From assembly GCA_033675265.1 (NCBI GenBank), contig JAUJYZ010001261.1, positions 109,501 through 173,500 on the forward strand: a stretch of DNA of 64,000 nt, given 5' to 3'. Both the position numbers and the translations under genes were made by a program. Shown here one piece after another: positions 22,386 to 35,944 of this stretch. The notes below the pieces were generated by a model. The model was not told the DNA's origin. It worked only from the letters and a program-made list of their open reading frames with translations, and did no database searches. Source of the stretch: Actinostola sp. cb2023. Taxonomy: Eukaryota; Cnidaria; Anthozoa; Actiniaria; Actinostolidae. Position 1 is the first letter of the stretch; each line of letters opens with the position of its first letter.

Positions 22386-25088
22386 AGATCTAACATTTGA
22401 AACATAATCATTTTGTTTGACTCTTGAATATTGTTGCTTGTTAGTTTTCTCAGTTTTGGAGGTTTGGAAAAATATCTATGACATCAGGATCGCTTCTAGC
22501 GAAGTCGTCCTCCATGAGCTGCATTATAATATGAATACATATAGAGTATGAATCAGTAAGAAAGGGATTTTAACGTTGACGTCCATTTGAATACCAGGTA
22601 TTTGCAAAGCTTACAATTTTAATTTGTATAAACCAAACAAACTTAAATTGTAAATATTTAAAGTAATAAAATTTGTTATTGTGTTGTTGGATTAATAAAC
22701 AGGAGGGACTTTTGTGTGCGCATGCGTCGCCACAGTCAGATGAATACAAGATGTACTCGACACAAGTTGTTTGGTTCCAATGTTTACAGTTTTTGCGGAC
22801 GTACTACGAGAATTGTATGCACTGAACACGCAGAAATGAATTCTTAATGCTATCTTTGGGCCTTAAAGTTATTTCATTGATCGAAATATTAGAATATTAT
22901 GCCTTTATTTGATATCAAATTCCTGTACTTTTGCTGTGCTAAATACTCTATTTTGGACAACATGGCGGCCAGCTGACATGGAGTAAACAGTTTGTCGACG
23001 TTGCAAGCTCAGTCGCGAAGAAGATGTATGGGAAATTAAATACATTTAGTCAATTCTTATACATATGGAATGTATATTATTATATTTTAGCTTTCATCAA
23101 CACCAAATCAACTTCAAATAAACGAAGATAAACTTGGGTATGATGTCTGGAATACTCAATTATCCCAATCTTTAAAGTTAGTTATCTCGAAATTGAGCCG
23201 AAATCTCCACAATTTCCACAACATAATTCATTAAAGTCATGTTGCCTGTTTTGAAAAATTCCAGTAACTTCTCTGGGAAAAATCGCTCGGTCGAAGATTT
23301 TCGACAATATCTTCGTCATAATTTGTAGAACGTGAATTAATCGTCAACACATTTATTATGGTATTCGTTTTATGGTAGGACCTCTTCTGTCAGTGTTCCA
23401 ATGTTCTTGTAATGTTCCCATCCAAGGTCATGTTTTTAGATATTATGCTGAGATCGGTCAAAGTGTAAACATTTTATTGAAGTGTAAAGTTTGCATAAAT
23501 TTCATTACTCAAAAATATACATTTTTTGCATATTGCTTGAAATCCAGCCCAAATCTCCACAAAAATTTTACCATTTCATAGAACTATGTACCATATGCTT
23601 TCAGTATATGTTATTGAGATTGTTGGAAAAAATCGCCAGAAGAGATAAAACTACAGTTTTTCATGATAACAACAAAAATATCTTCATGGAAAGGTCGGGG
23701 AAGACATCTAAATTGTTTTCAAATTCGACGAAACTTTGTACAGGTATAGTAAATAAATACCACAAGACACCAGGACAGTTTCAAGACTGTTGTTACATTA
23801 TTTATAGAAAAACAAATTAAGATATAATCCACAAAATCCCAGCTTGGGCTTCCTGTGCCATTCAATATCAAACAAAATACGAATTTTGTGAATAGCCAGT
23901 GTGCAGTGAAAAGCCAGAATTAAATTAACATTTGACTATATAATAAGCCTTTTTGTCGAACTCTGATGATCAAAATAGCAACATAATAAAATATAGCGTT
24001 ATTATTACTATAATCGGTTTTTGTGCTTCCGAAAGCGCATGCTCATGCAAATTTCCCTCCTGTTGGATTAATATATAAAGCGTAGGTTCTTCTAAGAATA
24101 AATATATTGGAAGTTGTGCATGCTACCAATGCCGAAGTCATTTGTTTATTTGATTTGGCTTATCGCTCTACCACTTACAACCGCAGGTCTACACTACAAA
24201 TTCACATTCGTGGATGAACCCTGTTTAGATTATATCATTTATCCAAATTGATCACTGGTTGAATAGACCCCAGTCCCACCTGGTGTAGTACACAGGAAGT
24301 CCAAAAGATTGCAGCTTCATCATTAATTTGTCAAATTGTCTTCATATTATGTTATAAAGTATTTCATGTGAAATTTTTCTAAGCAAATTTACAACTTTAA
24401 TAGCTTCAGATATCATTACTAGCTTTATTATGTTAATCATTACTTTTAAAAATACGAAGTTAGACAAAAACATCTTTCCTTTGAACATCTTTGAGGTAAC
24501 GTGGTTGATCACGTGATATCTTTATCGATGTAGTTCGAATGTGAGACAATACAACTAAGAGTTTATATAAGAATTGGAATAAAATGGAATTGGAAGATCC
24601 TTCTATTGAGCACCTAGGTCACGTGGTCGATCACGTGATATCTTTATCGAAGTGGTTCCAATATCAGACGGTAGATCTAAGTGAGATTGTGATTCCCAGT
24701 TACTTTTATAATGATTTGTTTAAAAAATAAGCGTTTTAGGGGCTATTTTGTGCCGCAGCCTCGCTTCCATGCTAGACTCGAAGTTCAGGTAAATATCACG
24801 CCATATCTCATGACTGATACCACATTTTGACATTACGAATTATCAGGCTGTGTGGAGGAGATATTGGTCTATAAGAAGCTATTTTTGAGTCCTTCCTCCT
24901 GGACTATTTGCACATTTGCACATTTGCACTTTTACAAGCGCTGAAATAGAATTATCCACCTGATATCTTCTGTATAAGGCCGCGGCATTCTTATGGCAGT
25001 ATGCTTCTACTGAATATATTGACTCTGGGTTCCACGTGCGCAAAACGAATATAAACAAGACCAGTTCTTTTCCGAGGACGACAATTAT
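22386..25088. other. Non-coding, with direct repeats around GATCACGTGATATC
   Basis: Only short ORFs. Two direct copies about 120 bp apart (about 24494-24555 and 24614-24680) share ACGTGGTYGATCACGTGATA and TCTTTATCGA, followed by looser similarity. No gene is recognised. Confidence 0.45.
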
Positions 25089-26020
25089 GTGTTGATCTAT
25101 CCGGATCAGAAAATTGTTGAGAAAGTTCCAGGAACCAACGAAGAATTCATCGTTTGCAATTACAAAAAAGAACTTGCAAAACCATATTCAAAATGTTATC
25201 TTTACATTTGCCTCTTCTTCACGGAGGAAAATGTTAAAGACGAGACTGATGAAACCAAAGCCAAAACGCAAACGAAAATCCCCTTTAAAGTGTCTAAAGT
25301 AGTCGATGTTCACTGCTCAGTTTCAGATGAGGACAGTGATCATGATTTGGACCATAGTGTTTTTGAGGACATTAACCAAGATGGAAGGGTGGTATGTCCC
25401 ACATGTTTGATTTGATTTCAATTCAATGAAATCGAAGAGCATGCTGATATGTGTTGTGACCAACAGCACACCTCTGAAGAGCTTACGTATAGTACATTAT
25501 CCTTTCTGCTGCCTTATTAGCATTAAAGTATGGGTAGGCCCTCCCTCTCGAATACCCAACAAGGGAGTAGCACAGAGTGCTAATAAGTCAGCCAAAGTAG
25601 TGTTGTGGGGGTGGGACGACTTTACTCGTACTTCCGAACGTTGCGAACAGACGCCTTTGCATAATTAAGTTGGTCTTAAATAATGCAAATGATGTCATCA
25701 TAAAGCATCATGAATATTCAATGAAGTTTGAATAATGATCTAATGTTGACACTGCATGTTAATAACAGTCAATATGTCATGTGTGACCAGTCCAATGGTG
25801 ATAATACATGCAGGGCCGCAGAGGTTCCAAATCCACCAGACATCAAGGACATATTAAAGGGCAGGCATATCAAACCATGTTGATAAGAAGACATTCCGCA
25901 TACATGTTCAAAGAACGTTTCTGTTGGAGGAATTCTTAGAATTGAGAAAACGACCCTGGGTTAAGCCTTGCCATACTATTAAGGTTGTTGGGGGACCAAA
26001 GCGTGAATTTTTTTACAATA
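25089..26020 (+). pseudogene. G2E3/HECT-like E3 ligase gene remnant
   Basis: The open part (25089-25415) includes EKVPGTNEEFIVCNYKKELA and IPFKVSKVVDVHCSVSD. It ends in a UBZ-like zinc-finger start, VVCPTCL. The finger continues in another frame as FQFNEIEEHADMC. Further on (about 25835-26015) the fragments PPDIKDILKGRHIKPC, LLEEFLELRKRPWVKPCHTI and VGGPKREFF match the N-terminal edge of a HECT domain in the repetitive G2E3-like ligases of anthozoans. Frames are broken repeatedly, so it is a decayed copy. The family assignment is from memory of the motif order and is moderately secure. Confidence 0.5.
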
Positions 26021-27807
26021 TTTTGCCTGTAGGACCGAGTGGCTCGACACTCTAAAAAAGTCTAAAAAACGGAAAGGGCGGGATGAATGCTGTCAAAAAT
26101 TCCCGTATGTTCCCGACATCCTTTTCGGGCGAGCAGAAGGAAAACACGTGTTTGCGAAAGTGGTCCTAAGGAATTGGCTATTGTTTGGCGAGTTAAGGAA
26201 GAGAGAGAGGGAAAAATTCACGAATATATCAAGAAGAGAGATGGAAGTTTGCTGAGAAAGTGGCGTCTGTTTTGAAATGATGTATTTTGGAAGAAAATCC
26301 AAGTCAAATGTCGAGGTGTGAAATTGCGTCAAAAACACGCATTTTTGATTTATATGAAAAACAAATTGAACTAATGCCCAGAAATCGGACCTGTAAGACA
26401 TGTAAGGTTAAAATTTGAAGAGTTGGCCATGAGATCGATGTTACGAAAATTCAGAAAGTTAGAATTTTTTAAAGCAGTATCGATGTTTACGGCCGGTTTC
26501 GGCCGGTGTAGGAGTCAATAGGTTAAAGTCTGCAACCTCAATGAGATACCATGATATTCTGATAAAAACAAAAGAATTGTTTCATACTTGTATCCTCTTC
26601 GAAAGTAGTGTGTTATGGCTTCTTTCTCGTCTGCAAAACTTGGAAATGTGCTTTGGTCACTTCTCTTCGTACCACAATTCCTGCAAAAGCACCCTGTATT
26701 ACTGAATGCTTTCCCACAATTATAGCAAAATATGAGTTAGCACATTTGCACAAAAAAAAAGGATTTGTGGCAAACGTGAATTTCCAAAATATTTTCGTTT
26801 TTGAATAAAGATTTCAGGATTTCCAAAATATTTACGGATTTTTAAGAAAGATTTCAGGATTTGTAAAATATTTTCAAATAAATTTTCTGCTTGGCCCTTC
26901 TCGGCTTCCGTAACCTAATTACCAGCTGTGTGTGTCATTTCTTCGTACGGATTGTTTTAAGTAAATTATCTGATATTTTCCAATGGTGTGTTTGAGCAAC
27001 TTCAACTGAAGCCGTCCAAGTGCGACATCGGTGCTCAAACATGCCCTACGTCTTCTTTAAGGTGTTTCTCGTCCCTCACATACTCAAGTATGTTAAGGCC
27101 TCCTGGTTCAAGCCCAAAAACGAGAAAAAAATGTAAAAAATTATAATGTCACTTCCTTTTTACCAAACATTACGAAACTTAGCACAGCCATAGAGTTCGA
27201 CATCCTTAATTGATTGAAGTCAACAAAATACCAAAAAAGCTGAACACGTGATTAACCACGTGACAACAGTCTTTGAAAATTTACTTTAAAATGCGGTCGC
27301 GGGTTTAAGAACAGTATAAAAACAAACAATTGCATATGTTGTCAATGCTAGTGGTCTACACAACTGCGTTTGGAAAACTTGTCTCTGATTTCTCTTAAGA
27401 GAGATATTTACGAAAATAGGTCACGTGACCATTTAACCAGAATACGTTTTCTCAATTTTCTCGATAACTAAAATTATGGGACAGGTTTTCCAAACGCTAT
27501 CTTTTTTCATTAGTTTTCCTTAATGTCGTAGCATAAAAACTATTTCAGCATATCTTAAACTCGTGACCGCATATTTAAAAAACGAAATTTCACATGCCCA
27601 GGTCACGTGACCACTTGACGTCAGTATTTTTAGGACTAAGTCATCAAACATCTTGAATATAATCTTATGCCTAAATATCAATGCCATAGAAATGAATCGT
27701 GGGGAATACTAAAAATAAACGTGAACTGATTGTCAGTTCGTCAGTCTCTCCGGAAGACTCATTGCTTTCAACTACATTGTAACTTTTGCCGTTCTGGATC
27801 GGATCAG
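26021..27807. other. Non-coding, with short tandem units
   Basis: About two and a half ~43-bp units (AAGATTTCAGGATTTCCAAA, ATATTTACGG) lie at 26781-26878. Several CACGTG sites occur at about 27245-27610. No gene seen. Confidence 0.45.
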
Positions 27808-28128
27808 TTACCCAGCCGCCATGATAGGTTTGTAATGCTTCAGTTTAACTTCAAGTTCGTATAACTGATAAAGGCTTTCAAGGCTTCCATGTATCTCTGT
27901 TTCAGTTCGCGAATATCGGCCTGTTGACAGTTTTATCGAGCGAAGCTCATTGCATTCCTGGTCGGGCTCAGTTCGTGTGGCGAGTCCGGCAAAATAGCCA
28001 TCTTCTTCGACTTCGTAAGACACGATCGAAGGAGTGGCGATCTCAAATTTGTAGATCTTCTCGTCTACAACACTCAACTTAACACTCCGACGAGTAAAAA
28101 GTGCAATATTTCGCTTGTGAAACTCCAT
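27808..28128 (-). CDS. Unidentified ORF, possible exon
   Basis: 106 codons from an ATG at 28128, with balanced protein-like composition (VVDEKIYKFEIATPSIVSYE, then LYQLYELEVKLKHYKPIMAA). No domain is recognised and no neighbouring exon was found. It may be a single-exon hypothetical gene or a chance frame. Confidence 0.3.
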   Translation of the reverse strand: MEFHKRNIALFTRRSVKLSVVDEKIYKFEIATPSIVSYEVEEDGYFAGLATRTEPDQECNELRSIKLSTGRYSRTETEIHGSLESLYQLYELEVKLKHYKPIMAAG

Positions 28129-28244
28129 GAATCGCCGAAGCCTTCCTCGCTTTGTCTAAAATACAAGATGGCATCTCGATAGCATGTGACTGGATATTGC
28201 ACAACTTTGCGATTTTCTGACATTGAAAAAAAAATACGCGTTGG

Positions 28245-28282
28245 GTTTTATAACTCGTGCGGCCTACGGCCTGGGCACGAGT
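28245..28282. repeat. Short palindrome
   Basis: ACTCGTGCGGCC-TAC-GGCCTGGGCACGAGT forms a near-perfect hairpin. Confidence 0.6.
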
Positions 28283-28659
28283 AATAAAATTGGAACTATT
28301 AAAAAGGCAAGCGCTTCTTACATAGAATACTACGGGGAAGACTCTACAAGTGATAGCCAATGACAAAATGATTGACCTCAAGGAAGATCACTCCCATTTT
28401 GTGCGGGTCATGTTCTGCGCGTAAGTCACGCCCAGAGATCGATTGACACCAAGGAAGCTGTCGTGCAGTACGCGTTCTCTATAGTGACATGATCAATGTT
28501 TTCTTCGGATGGCACCATGTTTCACTGTACGTTCCTCAATGGACATATTTGTCTAAGTTTCTGTAAAAAAGGACACGACAAAGGTTCGACAATGGTCGTA
28601 CGCTATGAAATGATGTGATATCATTTTTTGATGAAATCCACATACATGGCGAAACAGTG

Positions 28660-28995
28660 TCTGTACCTTAGCCTCGTTCCCATGCTAATCACGTGACCAC
28701 CTGTATCACGGACGAGGCCTGGTAATGTAACAATCACACATTTCATTGACTTGGGTGAATTTGGATAGATTTTACGCAATTCAAAATAAGTTAAAGGTCA
28801 TTTTATGGTCCAGCCTCGTTGCCATGCTGTCATGGTCACGTGACCAGCTTTATTACTTAAAAGTTTCTTAGTTGTGTCAGATACACTTATATGTAAAGTA
28901 TGAGTAATTTCGGTAACGATTTGTTTCCATCAACGATGGTTATATTTCATTTTATGGCCCAGCCAAGTTTCCATGCTGGGCCATATACGTCACAT
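28660..28995. repeat. Diverged repeats of a GCCTCGTTNCCATGCT motif with CACGTGACC
   Basis: Three local occurrences (about 28672, 28811, 28961) of an AGCC(T/A)(C/A)GTTNCCATGCT core. The first two are followed by CACGTGACCA and two are preceded by TTTTATGG(T/C)CC. A related copy is near 24757. They look like fragments of a dispersed repeat family. Confidence 0.5.
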
Positions 28996-31900
28996 TTTAA
29001 AACTTCCGTAGCGGCTGTCGGTACCAGTTCCAAAATTGCCGACAACATGTTTCTTGTTCCTTAGGGTCCCTTTAACACATCTAGATAGGTGGCTTGCTTT
29101 CAGCACAAAATTCCCACGGGATTACACATGCTCCCTGACTATAAACAGTGTTCACATTTTCATGTGGCCGGAATTTCTTCTTTTTTTCTGTCCATTTTTC
29201 TTTCATCTTCTTTTCTTTCATGAAGTGCACGCTCTACTTAGAACATGAACATTATTTTACAAGTTTCTCAATTTTCACAATAAAGTCCTTCTTTCGATCC
29301 TTTGCCTTGAAGCTTATTTCAAAGAAACGACACATCTCTTTCAGCATGTTAACATTAAAAGTGGAGAGCCTATTTGATTGGTAGTATTCACAGATGTCGT
29401 AGACATCGTACACGATGGGGTGGCTAAAGCCGACCTTTTCCATCACTAGCTGTAATTGCTCAAGTTGCTCGTCCACCAGACACTCCCCAAAATCGTCTTC
29501 TTCAACAACACCTATTGCTGCGCTCTTTTTTCTCGTGTTCGCCATTCGTGAGAAAAATCCTTGTACCTACGTTTTCGTTAGCCATTCCTCTCTTGTGAAC
29601 ATTCTCTCGTTGTTTACTGTTCTTGCCTTTCTCATATCCTTCACAACTTGCTCTGGGTTGCACTTTCGTCCAGTTCTCTCTCCCAGGTTAAATTTTGCTG
29701 TAAGGTAGACTTTCACGGCTTGGGAGAATTGCGTCGCGCCCCCTCTGCCCTTATGTAGCGCCCATCCCTCGGATACCTTCGGCTCGGCAGCAATCTCTGC
29801 ACTAGTGTCAACACTCTCTTTGCAGGTGGCAGGAGTACTGGAGTCCATATGCACTGTCTAACACCTGTTAGCCCAATCCTTACGGATCTTATCATACATA
29901 CTTGTAGACCTCGGGCTGTGTTCTCCCACATCAAGGTGTAACTCCAGGTCTGAGAACTTTACGAAGGATTCCGTACACCCTGGCTGCGTGCATGACAACA
30001 GTGGTTGGCGTTTGTCGTGGTCCGCTTTAGGGTTGCCAAGATTAAAGACCCGAGATTGTCGCATGTCAAAAAAAAACGGTTCCTCGACGATCATCCCTGT
30101 TGGTCCTTGTGGCTTTAAGATAAGGCGTTTGTAAGGGACAAGCTTCCCTCCTCCAATCCCGTAGCATCGCCAGACGCGCACGCCATCTTTCTCGAAGGAG
30201 AAATTGTGATACTTGCTGAATCCCTCTATCTTCTTGACTTCAATGGTTTTCCCTGCCTCGTTGACAGAGCACACAGCTACGGTTGTACCTTTTACTGGCC
30301 TCTCATCTAACGCTGTCTGCATGTCGCGAGCGTTCACGATGTCGTGGCCTTCATTAGAGAAAGTTCTGATGGCAGCTTTCATGGGACATAAAATCCTGTC
30401 ACATATGTCTTTACCGTGTTGTGGCTCTGAGTGGTCTAGGCGACCGATGGTGACCCTTGTGCGTTTGCTCACATCCCTCAGGGCTGCTATCAGGTTGTTA
30501 TTGTGATAGCAGCCCGCCTCATCAGAGCGAATGTATACTTTGGTCAGGTACGGGTTCTCCAGCTTCATCTTGACCAGCAGATCTTCTACGATTGATACCA
30601 CTGCATACCAGTCTTGTGTACATGAATCAAACAGGTGCGCAAAAGACCTTACTTCTATTTCTTTGGTTTCCTTGCTTTTCATGATAACACTGGAAATGTG
30701 CCAGCTCAAACCTCGTTTGCCAAACCATTCAGATTGTTTCTCTCTGAACTTTAGTTGGTTAAATTTCATGGCCCAGTCCATTACAACTAACGCCTCCTCG
30801 CCGGCCTTCATATCATGCAGAAAATCTTGCTTTGCTCTCTCCTGATTAGATGCTCGTAGTACATGGGCTTTCCAGTCCAGGATATTCGATCTTGCACAGT
30901 TAAAGTCATGATTCAGATCCTGCTTCTGCTCTTCGCTATAAAAGGTGAGATCAAAGTTGTTGATGTTGTCTTCTATTTCTCTAAGAGTACATCTAAGAGA
31001 TTCACACTGGTCGCAGAGAACATTATGCGCATGTTCACAATGCATTCTAAAAGCCTCATCTGTATTATCGCTAAGTGCGTAGTCTTGACAATGATCAGCG
31101 CATGTGCTCTGACCCTCGGCGCAGTGGATCTGGTACTCAGTCTTGAGGTAACGTCTACTAGCATCCAGTTGCTTCTTTGTGTTATTACACCACGAGAGCT
31201 TAGCACCTGACTCCCCAAGCTCATCCACGATTTTCTCCAAAGTCTCGAAACCTGCCGCACCATCTGTGGCGATATTATCGAGGCCCTGTAGACATTTTCT
31301 TTGAGATGCCCCTCTGACGTCAAGAATTTTAAACAGAGTCGCTCTGCTGAGTGGCGAAAACTTATCTTCCTCGCAGTATTGGTAGTACTGATTGATCATA
31401 GTAGACCTCGTGACCGTGCGAATGACGTTCGGCATGGTTACTTTTTGTCCTGAGTCGAGCTTGAGAATTCTAGTGCCGAAGGCGACGTCTTGCCAGAAGT
31501 AAGGTCTGTTGGTGAAGTCAATGAAATGGGTCCACTTTTGGCATGGGACAGACGCACGCGGTGTTGGACTGGTTTGGAATCAACCACGCCCGGGCCAAAC
31601 GCTTTGGCGTGTTTCCTTGCTTGCTTTATCTGCCAATGGGTGAGTGTTTCATATGGCTCGTGGAGTTTGATTAGCTTCTCAGCAGGATACCGGTACGCGT
31701 ACAGACTTAGTATCTGGATTTTAACGTTTCGAGATGGCGCATCCCTGTATGCAGTCATAAGTGCTGCTAGCTCTCCACTTACATCGTTGTCTTCGTCTCT
31801 TTGCATTGGTCGACACACAGAATCAAAAAATTCCTTCGCAGCTTTTGGCGCCACTACCTCGCATACCACACGACAGCCTTGCAATGCTCTCTCTTTAGAC

Positions 31901-32586
31901 TCGTCTTGCATTGATTTGCTTGTGTTCTTCCAGGTTGTTGTCAAGCGCGATGTAAGAGGCTCAAACTCATCTGAAGACAATCCAGACGCCACACTGAGTT
32001 TTTCCATGGCATCGTTGTAAATTGCGAGTGTTTCACTGTCATTCAATTCACCACCTGATTCCTCTTGCGAACTGTTGCTGTCCTGATCAGTCAATACACT
32101 TGGCGTCCAGTCAGGTTCAGGACGTCTGGAAGGCATTGGTGTATTTGCAAAGCTCAGCCATGGCTCACTGTACTTGAAATCTTCCTCTCTGTGCCTGTAC
32201 AATACAAATACAAGTTCGGTCAGGTAACACTCAGTCTATATTTGTATTCGTTTTTATTGCCTTTGTTAGGGCGGGTAAATAAACTTAGTTCGTTCCTGTA
32301 CAATCATTTTTTTTTTACATCTTTTTATTACTGCTATGCTAGAAGTTACGTTTGCGTCAGCCAGCGCCCCTCAGATGCACCTCGTCTAAAACCCAGGATC
32401 CTCATCGGTCTCACCTTCGAAGCTTTACGGGTGACTAACTTTATCGAAATGAGTGTATATAGATTTATAACCAATTTATAGGGGGTTAACTTAATATGGG
32501 GATTCAGTTCCCCTGTTGACACCCTTTTTGTAAACATTGTCATCTTACAAATAAAGTTGTTATAAACAATCTTTTTGGCTAAATGT

Positions 32587-32614
32587 GGGGGGGGGGGGGG
32601 GGGGGGAGCCCCCC
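32587..32614 (+). repeat. G20 run followed by C6
   Basis: Twenty consecutive G (32587-32606), then AG and six C. It has quadruplex and hairpin potential and lies in an intron of the large DDE-like gene. Confidence 0.9.
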
Positions 32615-32765
32615 GTCTCCGCGGTCCCTGTGAATGCACACTCCGATCACTTTTAACGATTGGCGTTCCCTTCAAATAAGCGCTGTTACTGCCACAACAC
32701 CCTCAAGCTCGTCTAACCCTTATCCTAACCTTAGCAATGCTATAATACTGGTAATGTTGTTATCC

Positions 32766-32930
32766 TAGAGTGCAATTTAGAAAAGCTTGAAAACTAAATA
32801 ACTAATTAGTTATATTTAGTACTAAATAGCACTAATGAAACAATAGAAAACAATAGAAATAGTACTATTTAGTACTGTTTAGTACTATTTAGTAATAGTA
32901 CTATTTCACGCTTTTCTAAATTGCACTCTA
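32766..32930. mobile_element. MITE, TAGAGTGCAA family, copy 2
   Basis: Same ends as 11957-12101 (TAGAGTGCAATTTAGAAAAG / CTTTTCTAAATTGCACTCTA), with a slightly longer interior. Inserted in an intron of the 29.3-33.8 kb gene. Confidence 0.9.
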
Positions 32931-33781
32931 TGTTTCTTAAAATATATAATATTTATTTAGGTACCATACCTCAACTCCATGATCATTTCTTCAGGAACTA
33001 TCGACAAATGAGCTAGTTCTTCCGTTAGCTCGCCAACATCAGAGCCCTTGCATGCTGTAGCACCAACACCTGCATTACTCAATTCTGCGCTGTGTTTTTT
33101 TGCGACAGACAGTACATATCGCTGCAGACAAAAATGACGATTTGCATCATAATTAGTGTCTATTTCGGGTTCTTTGCCTGCCTTTCTCAGACACGCCCGC
33201 TTTCCTTTCATCTAGTATTAAACACACTGGGACGAAACTATCCAATACCGATCTATCTCGTAATGGTCTAGAAAACACTATTTTGAGGTTATAAATACAG
33301 ATTACTTACGCGATCCGATCGGCACACTGGCTCCCATTAATTGAACAATAGCTTTGGCCATTTCAACGCTAATAACTTCGCGACCTTTTAATGATTTGGA
33401 AGAACCAGAGTGCATCGGGTACTGGCATGTTGTTGGTGGTCTCCAACATCTCCCCAGATCATAACGGTGACGGGGGCAAACCCGGAACTTGGTCATTCCC
33501 TCAGGTGAAATCTGGTCTAATCCAGCCCTCTGCAGAATGAGCTCATATTCTTTGAGCTTGCACCGGGATAGATGGCAAGTGTTCAGGTGATAACTAACAT
33601 CATCACAGCAGTCAAAAAGAAGAACCGTTTCCGTGTGGCCATGTGCTGGCCCACATTCAATTGGATGTTTTTTGAATAAGGAACAATTGGACATGTTGAG
33701 TTTTCCGAATTTTCTGATAAATTCACACGCGAAGTCGTCGAAGTCAGCGGTTACCCAAATGAGAACATTTGTTAATTTCAT

Positions 33782-35944
33782 ATTTTGTCAAATCTTCTGA
33801 ATCTGATACAAATTCCGAGAAGTATTTTAGCAATAACGGGTTCAATGTGCTTATTTTCTTACACATATGTTTAATAATGGATCGCTTACAATTCATGGCC
33901 TATCCTAATCTGTGTTGGACCGAAATAGCGAGGATTCTGAAATGTTTATATGTATCTCAATGTATCTGTCATTGTCGGCGGGGAATCTCAAGTCAATTCC
34001 AACGACCTGAAGACTAAATTATATTTCAAAACAGCGGTAAATGATTCTGATTTTACCATTAAGCGTTGTCTCTAGTGCTCTAATCGCCTTCCTGGACCAA
34101 GAGGCTGCTATGGACTTGACCTTGACTTGGTAAACAATGAAACCGGAAGTGGCTGTGATGTCGCGAGATAGAGGTAATTTATTCGACTTTGGATAATTTT
34201 TTTCCCTCTTAGATCGAGAGGTCCGACAATTTTTTTTGGACATTTACAAAAAGCAACTCTTCTTTATTTGGGGTAAAGTTATTACTTTCCCATATCTGGT
34301 CCCACAACGGAGAAAATTGTCGTTGAATATGGGCTGTTTCGTCAGCTTGGCTTTCAGTGTGTTGTAAGTCAGTACCGATAAACAGAAAATAGTTCCAATT
34401 TTATTCAATCTTAGATCCCAAATCACATCATTAGATATAAATGTTGCCAGTTGTCACAATAAGCGATCATTTTACGATGCGTGAACGCAATGCGAGTGGA
34501 TTTTGGTCATCGCTATTTTAGACCAGATTTTTGCCTTGTCGGTCGATCTCATCTTCGAGAAGTCATATCTTAAAAAATAATTAGAATTGAGATGAAAGAA
34601 ATTGATTTTCATAGTTAGCTTGGTTGTGCCTATCCACCAACTTAAAACGAGTTCAACTTATTTTTTGAGGCGGAAGCTATTGGTCGGTTCTTACGCGGAC
34701 AGCCTCTTAACACTGAAGTCGTGCCAGCTGTATAAATGAATGAACTTTATTTGACTCAGAATTTCATCAATTACAAGTAGTTGCTTTTCAGGAAAGCTGA
34801 GTTTAAAAGAGTAAAAATTACAAATATAAATTTATATATATATAAATTATAATTACAGGTCATAATATCACTCATAATATACACTCCAGATTCAATTAGA
34901 ATGTTTTCCAAGACTGACTGTGTGTTCTTCTTTCCAAGTAGTTGAGTGCAATATCTGTTTCGCTGCGTGAAGTGTCTACAGGTTTGACTTTATTATGTCC
35001 CAAGCGGAGTGTAGGAGCCCAGTCAGGATTTGTTTGGTCGTATAGCGATGCCACGTTTCATTTTTAATATTGAATTTATAATAGTTATTTTTAACATAAG
35101 GTAAAGGCATTATAAGCATTACAAAATACAGTAGATCCTTTATCGAATTACTTACCAGTTATAAAATGATCCCTACATACACGCGTGTGTTGAATTTTTG
35201 CATCCATCAAGTCAGCTCTCGATATATTTGCGAGCCAATTGTCAATTCCTCTGTTTCTTCTCCTTGTGAAGTTATTTATCACCTTTGGAATTCGAAAATA
35301 CCCTCTTTATACATTGTTGCATTATGTCCACAGCCATAGATAGCGCATAAAACCGGCATAATTTAAAATAAGGGGTTGTAAGATCAAAGCAACAGATACT
35401 CGAGATGTGAAATACGTAATTTGAATATCAACGGCTATCAACCAAGATGGCGCACATCCGAGACTCTCAAAATGGGTTGAATCACGTACAAACGAAGAAT
35501 TGTGATTGGATAATTTGTATGAAATTTGTTTGGGTGGCCTTGGTTGGTGTAGTCACACTGTAAAATACTCCTAATGATAATTCAGTGACACTAAACATGA
35601 GAGAGGACTGTAGGTCTCCGTTTATATGCAAAGTTTGTTTGCTTCAGGTTAATATTGAGCATATCAGTCAGGACTAGAGAATTTGATATCCATTTGCCGA
35701 AATTAATTTTGTTCGTAGTGGAAAATAAATGCATGCTGTACTGAGTCAAGCAACAAGTGACCAAACACTGTTTTAGTCACGCTGCTATTCAGTTAAATAG
35801 CATTATTTTTTCTTTGACTGAAATCTAACCAGCAACATTGCATTTTTGAAGCTACCATTTCTCGACTTCATCATCTCATTATCTAGTCTCCTTTTCGGAT
35901 TGCGTGATGAAATCCCCGACGGCTGCAAAGGAGACTACTCAATA
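33782..35944. other. Mostly non-coding, with one possible exon
   Basis: On the minus strand at about 35057-34899, an open segment reads SLYDQTNPDWAPTLRLGHNK and ends with LERRTHSQSWKTF before a stop. The DWAPTLRLGH phrase looks like conserved protein sequence, but I cannot assign it. The rest shows no gene. Confidence 0.3.

Larger units (their letters stand above)
29252..33781 (-). pseudogene. Large DDE-like transposase gene with C2H2 and SAP-like ends
   Basis: Exon 1 (33781-33302) is Cys/His-rich (FRVCPRHRYDLGRCWRPPT) and ends VPIGS at a GTAAGT donor. Exon 2 is 33211-32957. The long final exon starts near 32202. A one-base shift near 31540 separates FGPGVVDSKPVQH from HFIDFTNRPYFWQDVAFGTR. 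Then come TMPNVIRTVTRSTMI and a candidate acidic triad: VVMDWAMKF, YIRSDEAGCYHNNN and RLDHSEPQHGKDICDR. A C2H2-like CTQPGCTESF...LHLDVGEH follows. After an in-frame TAG (near 29867) and another (near 29573), the frame continues to a SAP-like end (LKEMCRFFEISFKAKDRKKD) with a stop at 29252. I know this architecture as a repetitive unnamed family of invertebrates. The transposase role is inferred. Confidence 0.6.

Noticed and set aside
30213..32020. Plus-strand ORFs of 97-176 codons over the 29-33 kb gene
   Set aside because: Antisense shadows of the large minus-strand DDE-like gene.
11957..32930. Membership of the TAGAGTGCAA MITEs in the RecQ transposon group because they also start with TAG
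   Set aside because: Neither copy shows a 9-bp duplication, and the ends lack the subterminal hairpin with the C-rich loop.
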